From contig JAQBQE010000001.1 of the NCBI GenBank assembly GCA_028287135.1, forward strand, positions 1 through 64,000: a stretch of DNA of 64,000 bases, given 5' to 3'. The notes under the pieces were generated by a model. That model did not search any database. It was given only the letters and a program-made list of their open reading frames with translations, and was not told the origin of the DNA. Numbering within the stretch: position 1 is the stretch's first letter; each line of letters begins with the position of its first letter. The DNA is from Myxococcales bacterium. Its GTDB lineage: Bacteria; Myxococcota_A; Polyangia; Haliangiales; Haliangiaceae. Made by a program: the position numbers and the translations under genes. Positions 39,386-52,719 of this stretch are shown here, piece after piece.

Positions 39386-39389
<4 letters not shown>
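38568..39389 (-). CDS. argB: N-acetylglutamate kinase
   Basis: 273 residues, an ordinary ArgB length. The sequence shows KIGGEVVGSG near residue 9, VHGGGPQATALQKQLGI (about 40-56), GRRVTDAATLDVMKMVLAGKLNVDL, and the later NINADMVGNQLAAALQAERLFLVTSAPGVL nucleotide-site block. It phosphorylates N-acetylglutamate in the second step of arginine biosynthesis. It overlaps argC by 4 bases (ATGA). The stop codon lies in the right repeat element of the transposase unit, so the C-terminus (VGTTLVS) may be slightly altered by the insertion. Confidence 0.96.
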
Positions 39390-40441
<1,052 letters not shown>

Positions 40442-40459
40442 CGTGGCCCGAGGTATGCC

Positions 40460-41644
<1,185 letters not shown>

Positions 41645-41645
41645 G

Positions 41646-41876
41646 CGTAGGCGTAGGCCTAGGCGAGCATGAGCGTGGGCCGTACGAACGCACCGCACGC
41701 CTGCTAGAAGAAATCAGTAGCGGAAGGGTAGTGGTTCACGAGCGCTGCCCAACGGCGCACCGCGCGGTCGGTGGTTGCGCGGCGTTCGCGTAGACGGCGC
41801 TTGTTCACGGCGCGCCATCCGTTCGCGCATCGAGAGCCCGAGCGATTCGTGGTGCTCGCCGAGGCCTACGCCTACG
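41646..41876. repeat. Hexanucleotide tract and 15-bp inverted repeat pair
   Basis: The M20 gene ends in a TAGGCG tandem tract (about 5 units, 41637-41665). The 15 bases cgtaggcgtaggcct at 41646-41660 reappear inverted as aggcctacgcctacg at 41862-41876, about 200 bases away. No gene fits in between. The arms might pair in RNA as a convergent terminator for the M20 and S9 peptidase genes, or mark the edges of a small lost element. Confidence 0.4.
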
Positions 41877-41880
41877 GCGG

Positions 41881-43878
41881 TCAGCGCCCGAGCAGGTGCT
41901 TCTCGAAGAACGCGACCGTGTGACCCGTCTGGAGCACGCGATTCGAGCGCTTGCTCGCGCCGTGGCCCTCGTCGGCAAACAGGATCAGCCCGCCCGGAAT
42001 CTTCCGGCGCTCGAGCTCCCGGTAGACCTGCACCGCTTCACCGACCGGCACGCGCGGATCGTTGACGCCCTGGATCACCAGCAGCGGCGCCTTGATCTTC
42101 CCGATGTGGGTGATCGGTGACAGCTGCGTGAGCGCCTCGCGATCCTTGACCGGATCGCCGTACTCGCTGGTGCGCAGGATCCGCCGGTAGGGCGCGGTGT
42201 TCATCAGGAACGTGTAGAGGTTGCTGATCCCCACGTTTGCCACACCCGCGTCGTACGCACCGGCGAAGAACGTCATCGCCATCAGGGACGAGTAGCCCCC
42301 GTAGCTGCCCCCCATCACGCCGATCCGCGGTGGCTTGCCATCGCGTCCCCAGTTCGCCCGGATGAACCTGGCCGCATCCTCGATGTCGCTCACGACATTC
42401 AAGCGCTTGGGGCCGTCATCCGCGTGCAGCCATGCCTTGCCGTACCCCGTCGAGCCGCGCACGTTCGGCTGGACGAAGATGAAGCCCGCGTCGACGAACA
42501 GCTGCGCGCCAGCGGAGAACCCGGCCACCGACTGACCCTCGGGGCCGCCATGGAAATCCACAACGACGGGGCAGGGACCGGTGCCCGCACACGCCTGGGG
42601 GCGGCGCACGAACATCGGGATCTTGGTGCCGTCACGCGCGGGATAGAACTCGAGCGTCGCCTTTGCGAACTGCTTGGTGTCGATCTCGGGCGTCATCGGC
42701 AGGCGCCACGTGGTGGCCTTCCGGGTCTTCCAGTCGTAGGTCACGCTGGTCGACGGCAGGGTCGCTCCATCGACGGAGAGCTGGACGAACCGGCCGTTGC
42801 GCGACACGCCCGACAACACGACGTTCTCGGCCTCGGGCAGCCTGGGCAGCGCGAGCGGCTTCAGCGTCTTCGCGTCGACGACCTGGAGCTGCTGATAGCC
42901 GTCGGCGTTGATGCGGAAATAGATCCGCGTCCGCGTCTCGTCGATCGTGAAGCTCTCGACGTCGTGCTTGATGTCGGGGGTGATCGGCGTGAGCTTGCCG
43001 TTCTCGAGGCTGTAGACCCGCTGGAAGTCGCCGAGCTTGTTGGTGCGGACCAGCACCTGCCCGGGCCGGGCGCCGAACGCCACGTCGTACTCCTCGGACT
43101 CGCCTTGTCCGAGCAGCGGCGTCAGCTTCTTCGTCGCGAGCTCGTACTGAAACACCTCGGACTGCGCATTGCCGAGCTCCTTGACCATCAGCCAGGTCGC
43201 CCCCCGGTGGTCGGCGATGTACCAGAGGCCGGGCGTGTCGAACACGAGCTCCTTCGTGCCCGCCTTCACATCGAACCGGTAGATCGCGTACGACGCCGGA
43301 TCGATGTCGTTCGCCTTGAAGTACAGCGTCTTCGCGTCGTCCTCGATGAACTGCAGCGAGGTCTGGACCTTGGGCGTGTGCTGCACGATGCGCAGCGCTC
43401 CACCGTCGGGGCTCATCAGGTAAAGCCCGGGATTCTCCTGTCCACCGACATCCCGGCTGACCGCGATGAACGAATCATCCGGCGCGAGCCCCACCACGCC
43501 CGTCCGATCCTCACCACCTGTCAGCTGGAGCGGGAACTTCATCGGCCCGTCCTGGCGCCAGACCTGGTTCGTGCCGGTGACCGAGGACGTGTAGTACATC
43601 CGATCGCCCCTGGCCGTGATCGCGCCGCTGCCGGCGCCACGGACGTCGAGCATTGCCTGCATCCGCCGCGAGACCTGCGCATCGAGCGCCGGCGCAGCGA
43701 ACTTCGCAATCTCCTCGGGCGCCATGCTCTCGGCGCCGAGGCCGGTGTAGCCGGCCGGAGCTGTCACCGGCGGCTTCTTGGCCGGCCGTGGCGAATCGAA
43801 CGGCGACGATTTGGCGTTGTCCGCCACGGCAACGGGCGCGACCACGCACAGCAGGGGCAGGACGATCCACCGGTTCAT
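41881..43878 (-). CDS. S9 family prolyl oligopeptidase, exported
   Basis: 665 residues from [22 protein letters not shown], a signal peptide; the ORF track start adds 6 residues. The N-terminal propeller (about 60-400) has repeats such as [25 protein letters not shown] and [21 protein letters not shown]. The alpha/beta hydrolase domain follows with [16 protein letters not shown] (oxyanion region), the nucleophile elbow [12 protein letters not shown], the Asp in [10 protein letters not shown] and the His in [12 protein letters not shown]. It cleaves short peptides in the periplasm or outside the cell. It converges with the M20 gene across the repeat-rich gap. Confidence 0.92.
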   Translation of the reverse strand: MNRWIVLPLLCVVAPVAVADNAKSSPFDSPRPAKKPPVTAPAGYTGLGAESMAPEEIAKFAAPALDAQVSRRMQAMLDVRGAGSGAITARGDRMYYTSSVTGTNQVWRQDGPMKFPLQLTGGEDRTGVVGLAPDDSFIAVSRDVGGQENPGLYLMSPDGGALRIVQHTPKVQTSLQFIEDDAKTLYFKANDIDPASYAIYRFDVKAGTKELVFDTPGLWYIADHRGATWLMVKELGNAQSEVFQYELATKKLTPLLGQGESEEYDVAFGARPGQVLVRTNKLGDFQRVYSLENGKLTPITPDIKHDVESFTIDETRTRIYFRINADGYQQLQVVDAKTLKPLALPRLPEAENVVLSGVSRNGRFVQLSVDGATLPSTSVTYDWKTRKATTWRLPMTPEIDTKQFAKATLEFYPARDGTKIPMFVRRPQACAGTGPCPVVVDFHGGPEGQSVAGFSAGAQLFVDAGFIFVQPNVRGSTGYGKAWLHADDGPKRLNVVSDIEDAARFIRANWGRDGKPPRIGVMGGSYGGYSSLMAMTFFAGAYDAGVANVGISNLYTFLMNTAPYRRILRTSEYGDPVKDREALTQLSPITHIGKIKAPLLVIQGVNDPRVPVGEAVQVYRELERRKIPGGLILFADEGHGASKRSNRVLQTGHTVAFFEKHLLGR

Positions 43879-43938
43879 CACCGGCGAACGTATCACTACC
43901 GATGCTGCACGCAGCCGCGATTTTGCGGCCGCAGCGCC

Positions 43939-45342
43939 TTACATCTCGACGTGGCCGCGGTGCTCGCGCTCGAGGGCGCGCTTCAGCTTGTCGAGGGCCG
44001 AGTTCTGGATCTGACGGATGCGCTCGCGCGACAGGTGATACTGGTCGCCGATCTCGCGGAACGTCCGCTCCTCGTCGTCGCCGAGCCCGAAGCGCTTGGT
44101 CAGCACGTCGGCCTCGATCGGAGACAGGTGATGAAGCAGACGCTTGACCTGACCGGTCAGCGTATCCGTCGTCATGTTGTCCTCGGGCGAATGCTCCTCG
44201 GAGTTCGGATCGGCCATCGTGTCGCCGAAGCTGCGATCGTCGTCATCGTGGACCGGCCGGTCGAGGGACATCGGCTGACCCATGATGTAGCGATGCATCT
44301 GGTTGAGCTTGGCGAGCGGCACGCGCGCCGCCTTGGCAAGCTCCTGTGGCGTCGGCGGACGACCGAGCTCTCCGACCAGACCCTGCCGCACCTTCTCGAG
44401 CTGCTGCTGCGCCTCGAGCATGTGCACAGGGATCCGGACCGCGCGCGCCTTGTCCGCGAGCGCGCGACCGATCGCATGCCGGATCCACCAGCACGCGTAC
44501 GTCGAGAACCGGAGACCACGGCGGTAGTCGAACCGCGACACCGCGTGCATCAGACCGAGATTGCCTTCCTGGATCAGGTCGGCGAGCGGCATGCCGCCAC
44601 GGTCGTAGCGACGCGCCATCGTGACGACGAGACGCAGGTTCGCGCGCACGAACTCGTCGCGCAGGTTCGCGGCGTCGCGATGTGCCTGACGAACGTCATC
44701 GAAGAACGCGCCCGCATCGCGCGCGCCGCCCTCCGACCACCAGCTCTCCTGGCCGGCGATTGCGGCCTCCCGCGCACGGTAGAGCTCGCGCACCACCGCA
44801 TCGATGTGAACGCGATCGAGATCGAGCGCGCGCATCTCCTTCGCGTATTCCTTGGCAGCGACCGCAAGCTTCTTCTGGAGCTTGCTGTCCTTCTGCGCCT
44901 TCTTCGACTTCAGCATCTCGTCGAGCACCTTCTGCAGCTTCGGGAACTTCACCGGCTGCTCGAGGTTGGGCTCGACGATCGCGAGAAGCGGACGTACGAC
45001 ATCGGCGCGCGAGAGCACACGCTCCCACGTCAGGATCTCGGTGTCCTCGATGCCCTGGGACAGCTCGCGCTCGTCCTCGGGCGTGAGCAGGTCGTGCTCC
45101 GCCAGCTGGCGGAAGTACGCCGCCAGGTGATCATCAGAATCCGGGGATCGCATCGGTCGCACCGCCTTGACGGCGACGGCCGGAGCCTCGGCATCGGGAG
45201 CGAGCGGCGTTGCCACAGCGCCAGGTGCTGCTGCGCGATTCTGTCGCGTCCCCACCGTCTGGTGCGGACGCGTCACAGCCTTGGCCGTTGTCGCGCGACG
45301 CGACCCGTGTTGCGCTCGACGAGCTGATTGCGTGGTGGCCAT
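43939..45342 (-). CDS. RNA polymerase sigma-70 factor, group 2 type
   Basis: 467 residues. A basic unstructured N-terminus (about 1-65) precedes region 1.2 ([30 protein letters not shown], about 70-99). A long helical non-conserved insert follows, with [22 protein letters not shown]. Region 2 (about 230-305) reads [54 protein letters not shown]. Region 3 has [14 protein letters not shown] and [10 protein letters not shown]. Region 4 (about 400-465) has [16 protein letters not shown] and the helix-turn-helix [22 protein letters not shown]. The missing long 1.1 region argues for an alternative group-2 factor of the SigB/SigC/RpoS kind, not the housekeeping RpoD. AGGGAG lies 10 bases before the ATG. 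Confidence 0.92.
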   Translation of the reverse strand: MATTQSARRAQHGSRRATTAKAVTRPHQTVGTRQNRAAAPGAVATPLAPDAEAPAVAVKAVRPMRSPDSDDHLAAYFRQLAEHDLLTPEDERELSQGIEDTEILTWERVLSRADVVRPLLAIVEPNLEQPVKFPKLQKVLDEMLKSKKAQKDSKLQKKLAVAAKEYAKEMRALDLDRVHIDAVVRELYRAREAAIAGQESWWSEGGARDAGAFFDDVRQAHRDAANLRDEFVRANLRLVVTMARRYDRGGMPLADLIQEGNLGLMHAVSRFDYRRGLRFSTYACWWIRHAIGRALADKARAVRIPVHMLEAQQQLEKVRQGLVGELGRPPTPQELAKAARVPLAKLNQMHRYIMGQPMSLDRPVHDDDDRSFGDTMADPNSEEHSPEDNMTTDTLTGQVKRLLHHLSPIEADVLTKRFGLGDDEERTFREIGDQYHLSRERIRQIQNSALDKLKRALEREHRGHVEM

Positions 45343-45697
45343 GGCGAGTTACTCCCTATCCTCGTGATGAGACGACGTGTGGAACCGAACCGTTGCACCC
45401 TGGCTTCGATTCCCGTCACAGGAGTACGAGCGAGGACACATAACCGTTACCCGTGCACGATGCGCACCGATCACCGTCGGCGAACCTCGTCAATGAGGTA
45501 GGTGCAGATCTGCCCGAGCAAAACCAGATGCTTGGCGGGTCGCTGTCTTCCGTTTCAGGAAATCAGCAGGGGCGCACTCTGGATCGGAACGCTGTTTTGT
45601 CCAGGAGAAAGGATCTGGGTGTCAGACTGACTGACAATCATCGACGAAGCGACAGGCTGCGACACGGGCGCCAACTGACCGGCGTGTCATTGCCGCA
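45343..45697. promoter_or_regulatory. Long upstream region of the sigma gene with an inverted repeat
   Basis: About 355 bases without a convincing gene. The GC content of 45450-45690 is visibly lower than in the surrounding genes. An inverted repeat TGTCAG-actga-CTGACA lies at 45620-45636. The small plus-strand ORF 45453-45749 has poor third-position bias and overlaps the NUDIX gene, so I do not call it. The region probably carries the promoter and control sites of the sigma factor gene. Confidence 0.4.
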
Positions 45698-46153
45698 CTA
45701 CGCCGATGTTTTTTCGGCAGCTGTCGTACCGTTCTCGGCGCCCAGGTGACGCTGCAATCGATCCAGCAAGGCGGCCTGGTCGGGATGGATGATCCGCCGG
45801 GCCCGCGTGATCTCGATGAACTCGACCTTGTCGACTTCCCACGACGCGCAGCGGGGCGCGGCATCGACCGGGGCAGGAGCTGCGTACGCGTGAACGCGTT
45901 TCTTGGATCGCGTGTAATCGACGAAGCCCATGTCGATCAGAGGAGTCGTGATGTCGAGGCCGGTCTCCTCGAGCGTCTCGCGCCGGGCGGTCGCCTCGAG
46001 GGTCTCATCCGGGTCAGGGGCGCCCTTGGGGATTCCCCAGGGTGCGCGCCGGTTGTAGTTGCCGGCCGGATGGACGAGCAGGACCTCGACGGAATCGTTG
46101 ACGTACCGGTAGAGCAGGGTGCCTGAGGAGAGCTTTGCGCGTGTCTCCGGCAT
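45698..46153 (-). CDS. NUDIX hydrolase
   Basis: 151 residues from MPETRAKLSSGTLLYR; the ORF track start is 27 residues too early. The NUDIX box GAPDPDETLEATARRETLEETGLDI fits Gx5Ex7REUxEExGU. The preceding PWGIPKGAP and the C-terminal EVDKVEFIEITRARRIIHPDQAALLDRL are typical of small NUDIX enzymes of the DIPP/Ap4A type found with kinases, which often degrade diadenosine polyphosphates or NTP derivatives. Exact substrate unknown. It ends 356 bases before the sigma factor gene on the same strand. Confidence 0.92.
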   Translation of the reverse strand: MPETRAKLSSGTLLYRYVNDSVEVLLVHPAGNYNRRAPWGIPKGAPDPDETLEATARRETLEETGLDITTPLIDMGFVDYTRSKKRVHAYAAPAPVDAAPRCASWEVDKVEFIEITRARRIIHPDQAALLDRLQRHLGAENGTTAAEKTSA

Positions 46154-46286
46154 CCCACATTGACCGTGCAAGACGGGGCCGTGCAAAGCAAGCATCTTGC
46201 AGTCGATTCGAGCAATCTCACGGGGTTGTCCCAACTGTTGCGCCGGTCGTGGTGCCCCGAACTGGGCGGGTGTACCGTCGAACGGG

Positions 46287-46583
46287 ATGAGCTCAGATCA
46301 GCGTCAGGCGTGGTTTGCTCGGATGATGGAATCGGGCCTCGAGCACTCGATCTTCCAGCCGAGCGACGTGCTCGCACACGCAACCCCGGATGTGCTCGCG
46401 ACTCATCTTCCGCCTGAGCTCCTGAGCAAGGTGCTCCAGGCTTCTCTCGCATCGGGGTCGATGACTCCCGATCGCGTGCTCGAGACGGTAACGCCGGATC
46501 TCCTCGCCAAGCACCTGCCGCATGACGTGCTGTGGGCCTGCATCGCCGCGGCCGCTGCCCGCTCCGGGGTCTCGACGTCGTGA
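46287..46583 (+). CDS. Small protein with TPDVLA-type helical repeats
   Basis: 98 residues from ATG (MSSDQRQAWFARMMESGLEHS). It contains two or three copies of a degenerate repeat: SDVLAHATPDVLATHLPPELLSKVLQASLA and PDRVLETVTPDLLAKHLPHDVLWACIAAAA, each about 33 residues, predicted helical. No known family was recognised. The stop overlaps a GTG start of the following gene (GTGA), whose N-terminus carries the same repeat type, so the two proteins are coupled and presumably related in function. It is divergent from the NUDIX gene with about 130 bases between. Confidence 0.68.
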   Translation: MSSDQRQAWFARMMESGLEHSIFQPSDVLAHATPDVLATHLPPELLSKVLQASLASGSMTPDRVLETVTPDLLAKHLPHDVLWACIAAAAARSGVSTS

Positions 46584-47359
46584 ACATGAAGGCGTTCTTC
46601 GTCGATGCGCTGACCTCGGCGCTCGACCTCGGCATCGCGACGCCGGAGGACCTTCTCCGGCACGTCACGCCTGACGTGCTCGCTGCGAATCTGCCGCGTC
46701 CGCTGTGGGCACGCCTGCTCACGGCGTGCGTCGGAGCCTCGCGCGTCGACGCGCAGCTCGTCGTCGAGACGCTCGGCGTGTCGAACCTGTGCGAGCACAT
46801 GCCAGCTGCCGTGATCTGGTCGTGCGTCGCCGAGGTTGGTCAGCGCTCGCTCGGTGATGCTGCCACTGCCGCTCCGGCGATCGTCACACGACCGGCGGCC
46901 AAGGCGGCCGCCACGCCGCTCTCGATCACGAGCCCGCCCGCACCGGATCCGGTGAAGACGCCGGCCTCGCCGCCGCCCGCCGTCCGTGGTCCGAGCATTC
47001 CGGCACCCGGCACGAGCTCGGACACCGACGAGGATCGCGCACCGCTGCGCGCACGGACGCCGACCCGTCAGCCGTTCCGCGCGACCAGCACCGGCATCGG
47101 CCGCCTCGCGAACACGACCAGCTCCCGTCGCCCACAGGCGCAGGCACCTGCGCCCGCACCGGTCACGCTCGATCCGACGACGGAACGTCCCGTGCGTCGC
47201 GGCGAGACCGTGGTCGAAGCCGAGGTCGAGGTGGAGACACCCGCTCGCGAGGACTGGCGCAATGCGCTCGCCGTCGAGGACGAGCAGCTCGTCGACTGGT
47301 CATCGTCGGAAGAGACGCTGACCGCTGCCGGCGACGACCCGACGTTTCGCAAGCGCTAG
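46580..47359 (+). CDS. Larger paralogous TPDVLA-repeat protein with Pro/Ala/Thr tail
   Basis: 259 residues if started at GTG 46580, which overlaps the upstream stop; ATG 46586 is 2 codons later. The first 100 residues carry the repeat (TPEDLLRHVTPDVLAANLPRPLWARLLTAC and VVETLGVSNLCEHMPAAVIWSCVAEV). Residues about 105-215 are low-complexity Pro/Ala/Thr/Arg. The C-terminal part is acidic and ends in RNALAVEDEQLVDWSSSEETL. No membrane segment or signal peptide is present, so it should be cytoplasmic. Unknown function; the disordered tail and repeats suggest a scaffolding or regulatory role. Confidence 0.68.
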   Translation: MNMKAFFVDALTSALDLGIATPEDLLRHVTPDVLAANLPRPLWARLLTACVGASRVDAQLVVETLGVSNLCEHMPAAVIWSCVAEVGQRSLGDAATAAPAIVTRPAAKAAATPLSITSPPAPDPVKTPASPPPAVRGPSIPAPGTSSDTDEDRAPLRARTPTRQPFRATSTGIGRLANTTSSRRPQAQAPAPAPVTLDPTTERPVRRGETVVEAEVEVETPAREDWRNALAVEDEQLVDWSSSEETLTAAGDDPTFRKR

Positions 47360-47360
47360 G

Positions 47361-47519
47361 TCACGTCGCCCGACGACCGCGGGCGGCGCCGACGAAGTGC
47401 GCGATCAGCGCGACCACCGCGAGGATCACGAGCACGTGGATGATCCCCGAGGCGACGTGGAACACGGTGAAGCCGAGCAGCCAGGCGATGCCGAGAATCA
47501 CTGCAAGTGCGATCAGCAT
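47361..47519 (-). CDS. Small membrane protein of the DUF5670 / Lmo0937 type
   Basis: 52 residues, too short for the ORF track: MLIALAVILGIAWLLGFTVF, then HVASGIIHVLVILAVVALIA and HFVGAARGRRAT. Two hydrophobic helices and a basic tail match the short stress-linked membrane protein family found in many bacteria. A strong ribosome site AGGAGG lies 8 bases before the ATG, which supports the call. It converges with the TPDVLA-repeat gene, with one base between the stops. Its function is not known. Confidence 0.82.
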   Translation of the reverse strand: MLIALAVILGIAWLLGFTVFHVASGIIHVLVILAVVALIAHFVGAARGRRAT

Positions 47520-47727
47520 GGTGATGTCCTCCTGGTCCGAGGAGATTGCATAGACCTCGCCAGCTCCGCTGCCATGTAGATCCGGGCCTCTACACTGCGA
47601 GCGGCCCGTTGCTCGACGAGCACACCGCGGTACCGGCGCCGGATTCTGCGCTCACGTTGCGAAGGTTCGCGCACGTGCGTCGTGCGCGCGCTCAGGATTG
47701 TTGGCAGCCGACGGCCCGAAACGTGAC

Positions 47728-47758
47728 GACGCCCGGGACCTTTCGGTCACCGGGCGTC
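47728..47758 (-). terminator. GC-rich hairpin downstream of the tRNA-Val gene
   Basis: GACGCCCGG-GACC-TTTC-GGTC-A-CCGGGCGTC forms a 13-base-pair stem with one bulge and a 4-base loop. It starts 15 bases past the tRNA 3-prime end on the minus strand. No clear U-tract follows, so it could be a Rho-assisted terminator or a processing hairpin. Confidence 0.55.
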
Positions 47759-47772
47759 TCGTGTCGCGTCGT

Positions 47773-47847
47773 TGGTGGGCGTTGAGGGGATTGAACCCCC
47801 GACTTATTCCGTGTGAAGGAATCACTCTCCCGCTGAGTTAAACGCCC
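47773..47847 (-). tRNA. tRNA-Val, anticodon CAC
   Basis: On the minus strand the sequence folds as a cloverleaf. The acceptor stem is GGGCGTT paired with AACGCCC. The D-arm reads ACTCAGCGGGAGAGT. The anticodon stem ATTCC/GGAAT encloses the loop TTCACAC with anticodon CAC. The T-arm is GGGGGTTCAATCCCCTC. An encoded CCA tail follows discriminator A. It decodes GUG. The 75-base length includes CCA. Confidence 0.95.
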
Positions 47848-47952
47848 TGAGGGCCATGGAATTACCGCTCGCGCGGCGCGCTGTCAACCTGTCTGAGTTC
47901 TCACCGACGCGCCAAGGGTGGGTCTCTGCGGGGGCGTGATACGACAGGCCCC

Positions 47953-48348
47953 ATGCAACGCACCATCGTCAGCACCGCGCAGGCGCCTGCCGCGATCGGC
48001 CCGTACTCGCAGGCCGTGGCCGTCACCGTCGGGGATGGCAAGCAGATGATCTTCTGCTCGGGCCAGATCGCCCTCGATCCGGCGACCGGAGCGATGGTCG
48101 ACGGGGACGTCTCGGCCCAGACCCGGCAGGTCCTGGCCAACCTCGGCGCGGTGCTCGAGGCCGCCGGGGCCTCGTTCGCGAACGTCGTGAAGACCACGAT
48201 CTTCCTCGCGGATATGGCTGATTTCGCGACGGTGAACGCGCTCTACGGCGAGCGATTCCCGACCGAGCCGCCGGCCCGCGCGACGGTGCAGGCCTCCGGG
48301 CTGCCCAAGAACGCTCGCGTCGAGATCGACGCGATCGCGATCGTCTGA
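47953..48348 (+). CDS. ridA: RidA family enamine/imine deaminase
   Basis: 131 residues. The RidA signature is complete: [14 protein letters not shown] near the start, [63 protein letters not shown], and the C-terminal [26 protein letters not shown] with the catalytic Arg. RidA hydrolyses reactive 2-aminoacrylate and related imines that PLP enzymes release, which fits the many aminotransferases in this window. It is followed by acs after 20 bases, so the two may be co-transcribed. Confidence 0.96.
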   Translation: MQRTIVSTAQAPAAIGPYSQAVAVTVGDGKQMIFCSGQIALDPATGAMVDGDVSAQTRQVLANLGAVLEAAGASFANVVKTTIFLADMADFATVNALYGERFPTEPPARATVQASGLPKNARVEIDAIAIV

Positions 48349-48368
48349 TCCCCTACCAAGGAGCGCGC

Positions 48369-50366
<1,998 letters not shown>

Positions 50367-50371
50367 GCGGA

Positions 50372-52108
50372 CTACGGCGCGGTCGTAGCGGTAGCGGCCA
50401 GCGACGTCACCGGCGCGGTGTCGACCGCGGACGTCTCGCCCTCGAGCGCCTCCGGGTCGGTCTCCTCGGCTTCCTCGAGCGCGGGCGGCACGGCGGCGGG
50501 CGGTGGCCCCACCGTGGGCACGCTGACCTTCATGGTCTTCGACAGGTAGTTGCACAGGGTGCTGAGCACCTGGTCGTGGGCCTTGCGAACGCGCCCCTTG
50601 GCGATCGGGACGTCGGTGTTCGTGATCAGCGAGAACGCGAGCGGGCGCGTCGGATCGAGGTCGAGGATGCCCGACATCGCGATCACCGTCGACAGCGTGC
50701 CGGTCTTGCCGCGAACGCGCGCGCGGAGGTCGGAGTCGCGCAGGCGGTGGCGCAGCGTCCCATCGGTCCGTGCGATCGACAGCGAATCGAGCCACGCCTG
50801 CGAGACCGACGGATCGACATCATCATCACCGGCGAAGCCACCCGCGCTGCGGACCACGGCGACCAGATCCGTCGGGGTGATCTGGGTGCGGTACGACAGC
50901 CCCGAGCCGGTGTCGAGCACGAGGCCTTTGGTGGCGAGGTGGGGATGACGCGCCAGCCAGCCGTACATCGCCTCGAGGGCGACGGTCATCGATGGCGGCT
51001 GACGGCGAACGAGCGCGGACGCGGTCATGATCACGCGATCCGCGAGCCAGTTGACGCTCCACTTGTTGACGCGCGACACGATGTCCGCGAGCCGGCGCGA
51101 GTCGTGACGACCGAGCTCGACGGGCAGGGCGCCCGTGCCGACCGCATCGCCGATGAAATCACCGAGCTCCATGATCTTCATGTCGCCGGTGAACGAGATC
51201 GAGTGGGCACGCAACGAAGCGCGCATCGCATACGCCGCGGTCGCCGTGCGCTCGCGCGTCCACAGCGGATACATCGTCGACGCGCCCTTGCCGATCGTCC
51301 CACCGATCGTCACGGTGATCGTGGGGGCCGCTCCGTCGCGCTTCGTGGTCTCGGTCTTGTAGGTCAGGCGCGACCGCTTCATCGCGCGCTTGCTCGTCGT
51401 CGCCGTGACCACGACGGTGACGTGCTCGGCGCCGAGCGGCACAACGGCGGTCGGCGGCTGACCCGGCTCGCCCGCTGTCACCTCGATCGGGACGATCGCG
51501 CGGAAGATGCCATCGCGGGTCGGATCGGCGCCGACGACGATATTGCCATCGATCGCGGTGATCCCCCGCGCGGCGACGGCAGCGGCGATGTCGTCGAGAT
51601 CGGAGGCGGACAGGGTCGGGTCGTAGCTGCCGAGCAAGAACACGTCGCCCTTGACCACGCCCTGGTGGGGCTCGGGGCCGAGCAGGCGCGTCGGATAACG
51701 GAACTCGGGGCCGAGCAGCTCGAGTGCCGTCGCGGTCGAGATCATCTTCACGTTCGACGCGGGATTGAACGAGTCGGTCGCGTTGACCGCGAACAGCGGC
51801 TCGCCGGTCCTGGCATTCGCGACGAGCAACCCGGTGACGCCGTTGCGCAGGCCCGGCCCGCGCAGGAGCTTCATGATCGTCTTCGCGGTCTCTTCCTCGA
51901 TCGTCAGCGGCTCTTCGCGGCGGCCGACGATCTCGCGGGCAGGGCGCAGCTCGCCGGCGCGCGTGATCGCCACGCGGGCCGAGGCGCCTTTCTTCGTCGC
52001 AGCGAGCGCGGCCTTCGCGGGCCGCTTGCTGCGGCTCGCAGGCTTGGCCGCCACGGGGGCGACCAGGGCGAGGACGAGGGCAGCGACCAGCGCGACGCGT
52101 GCGTTCAT
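50372..52108 (-). CDS. dacB: D-alanyl-D-alanine carboxypeptidase / endopeptidase (PBP4, S13)
   Basis: 578 residues from ATG (MNARVALVAALVLALVAPVAAKP), which provides a signal peptide. The three penicillin-binding motifs are present: SxxK in NPASNVKMIS (S118, K121), SxN in KWSVNWLAD, and KTG in RVRGKTGTLS. The insertion domains between them (GSYDPTLSASDLDDIAAAV) fit S13 enzymes. It trims or opens peptidoglycan cross-links in the periplasm. The C-terminal 60 residues after SKTMKVSVPT are an acidic Ala/Glu/Thr tail of unknown purpose. It overlaps the smr gene by 4 bases (ATGA). Confidence 0.94.
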   Translation of the reverse strand: MNARVALVAALVLALVAPVAAKPASRSKRPAKAALAATKKGASARVAITRAGELRPAREIVGRREEPLTIEEETAKTIMKLLRGPGLRNGVTGLLVANARTGEPLFAVNATDSFNPASNVKMISTATALELLGPEFRYPTRLLGPEPHQGVVKGDVFLLGSYDPTLSASDLDDIAAAVAARGITAIDGNIVVGADPTRDGIFRAIVPIEVTAGEPGQPPTAVVPLGAEHVTVVVTATTSKRAMKRSRLTYKTETTKRDGAAPTITVTIGGTIGKGASTMYPLWTRERTATAAYAMRASLRAHSISFTGDMKIMELGDFIGDAVGTGALPVELGRHDSRRLADIVSRVNKWSVNWLADRVIMTASALVRRQPPSMTVALEAMYGWLARHPHLATKGLVLDTGSGLSYRTQITPTDLVAVVRSAGGFAGDDDVDPSVSQAWLDSLSIARTDGTLRHRLRDSDLRARVRGKTGTLSTVIAMSGILDLDPTRPLAFSLITNTDVPIAKGRVRKAHDQVLSTLCNYLSKTMKVSVPTVGPPPAAVPPALEEAEETDPEALEGETSAVDTAPVTSLAATATTAP

Positions 52109-52695
52109 CGGTTCCCTCGCAGCATCAGGTAGGTCGCGCCTTCTCCACCGTCGGCAGGCGCGGCGGTCGACAGGGCACGGACGAACCCGGAGCACTCGCC
52201 GAGGAGCTCGCCGAGGACAGCTTCGCGCAGGGGCGCGCCATGATCCGAGTGCGTTCCCTTGCCATGCACGAGCAGTACGCATCGGCGACCGATCCGGTTC
52301 GCCTCGAGCAGGAACACGCGCAACCGCGCGACACCCTTCTCGACCGTCTCGCCGTGCAGGTCGAGGGTGTCCTCGATGTGGACCTTGCCGCGACGTAGCT
52401 CGGCGGCCTGCGTGTGTGACACACCCGGCGCGCGTGCCGCGTAGCGATGTCCGTCGCCTTCGACGGTCAGCGAGATCGCCGGTGGCAACGTCGCGACGCG
52501 GACCACGGCGGCCGGCTTCACGGCCACCGGCACGCGATCACGACCGTTCAGCGGCGTCGCGCCACCGATCGCCTCGAGGAACAATGCCTGCTCCTCTGCA
52601 GACACGGCCGGTCGCTTGCGTGACACCCATTGATTGTGTACCCGGTCGGACCAAGCTCCGCCAGAAATCTGGATCACATGAGGGATACGCCGCAC
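52105..52695 (-). CDS. Smr-domain protein
   Basis: 196 residues. The C-terminal Smr domain (about 112-192) has DTLDLHGETVEKGVARLRVFL with the LDLHG motif and CVLLVHGKGTHSDHGAPLREAVLGEL with the HGKG motif, then ATYLMLRG. Smr domains bind or nick DNA or RNA; in stand-alone proteins they can act as nucleases. The N-terminal 110 residues look disordered with an RKRPAVSAEEQALFLEAI helix. It is translated ahead of dacB with ATGA overlap. Confidence 0.9.
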   Translation of the reverse strand: MRRIPHVIQISGGAWSDRVHNQWVSRKRPAVSAEEQALFLEAIGGATPLNGRDRVPVAVKPAAVVRVATLPPAISLTVEGDGHRYAARAPGVSHTQAAELRRGKVHIEDTLDLHGETVEKGVARLRVFLLEANRIGRRCVLLVHGKGTHSDHGAPLREAVLGELLGECSGFVRALSTAAPADGGEGATYLMLRGNR

Positions 52696-52719
52696 GCTGT
52701 CGCTTGTTCACGGGTGACA

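Noticed and set aside
42424-45327. 967-codon plus-strand ORF
   Set aside because: It runs antisense to the S9 peptidase and sigma factor genes, both with clear motifs; long antisense frames are expected from the high third-position GC.
45453-45749. 98-codon ORF upstream of the sigma gene
   Set aside because: Weak codon bias, no recognisable features, and overlap with the end of the NUDIX gene.
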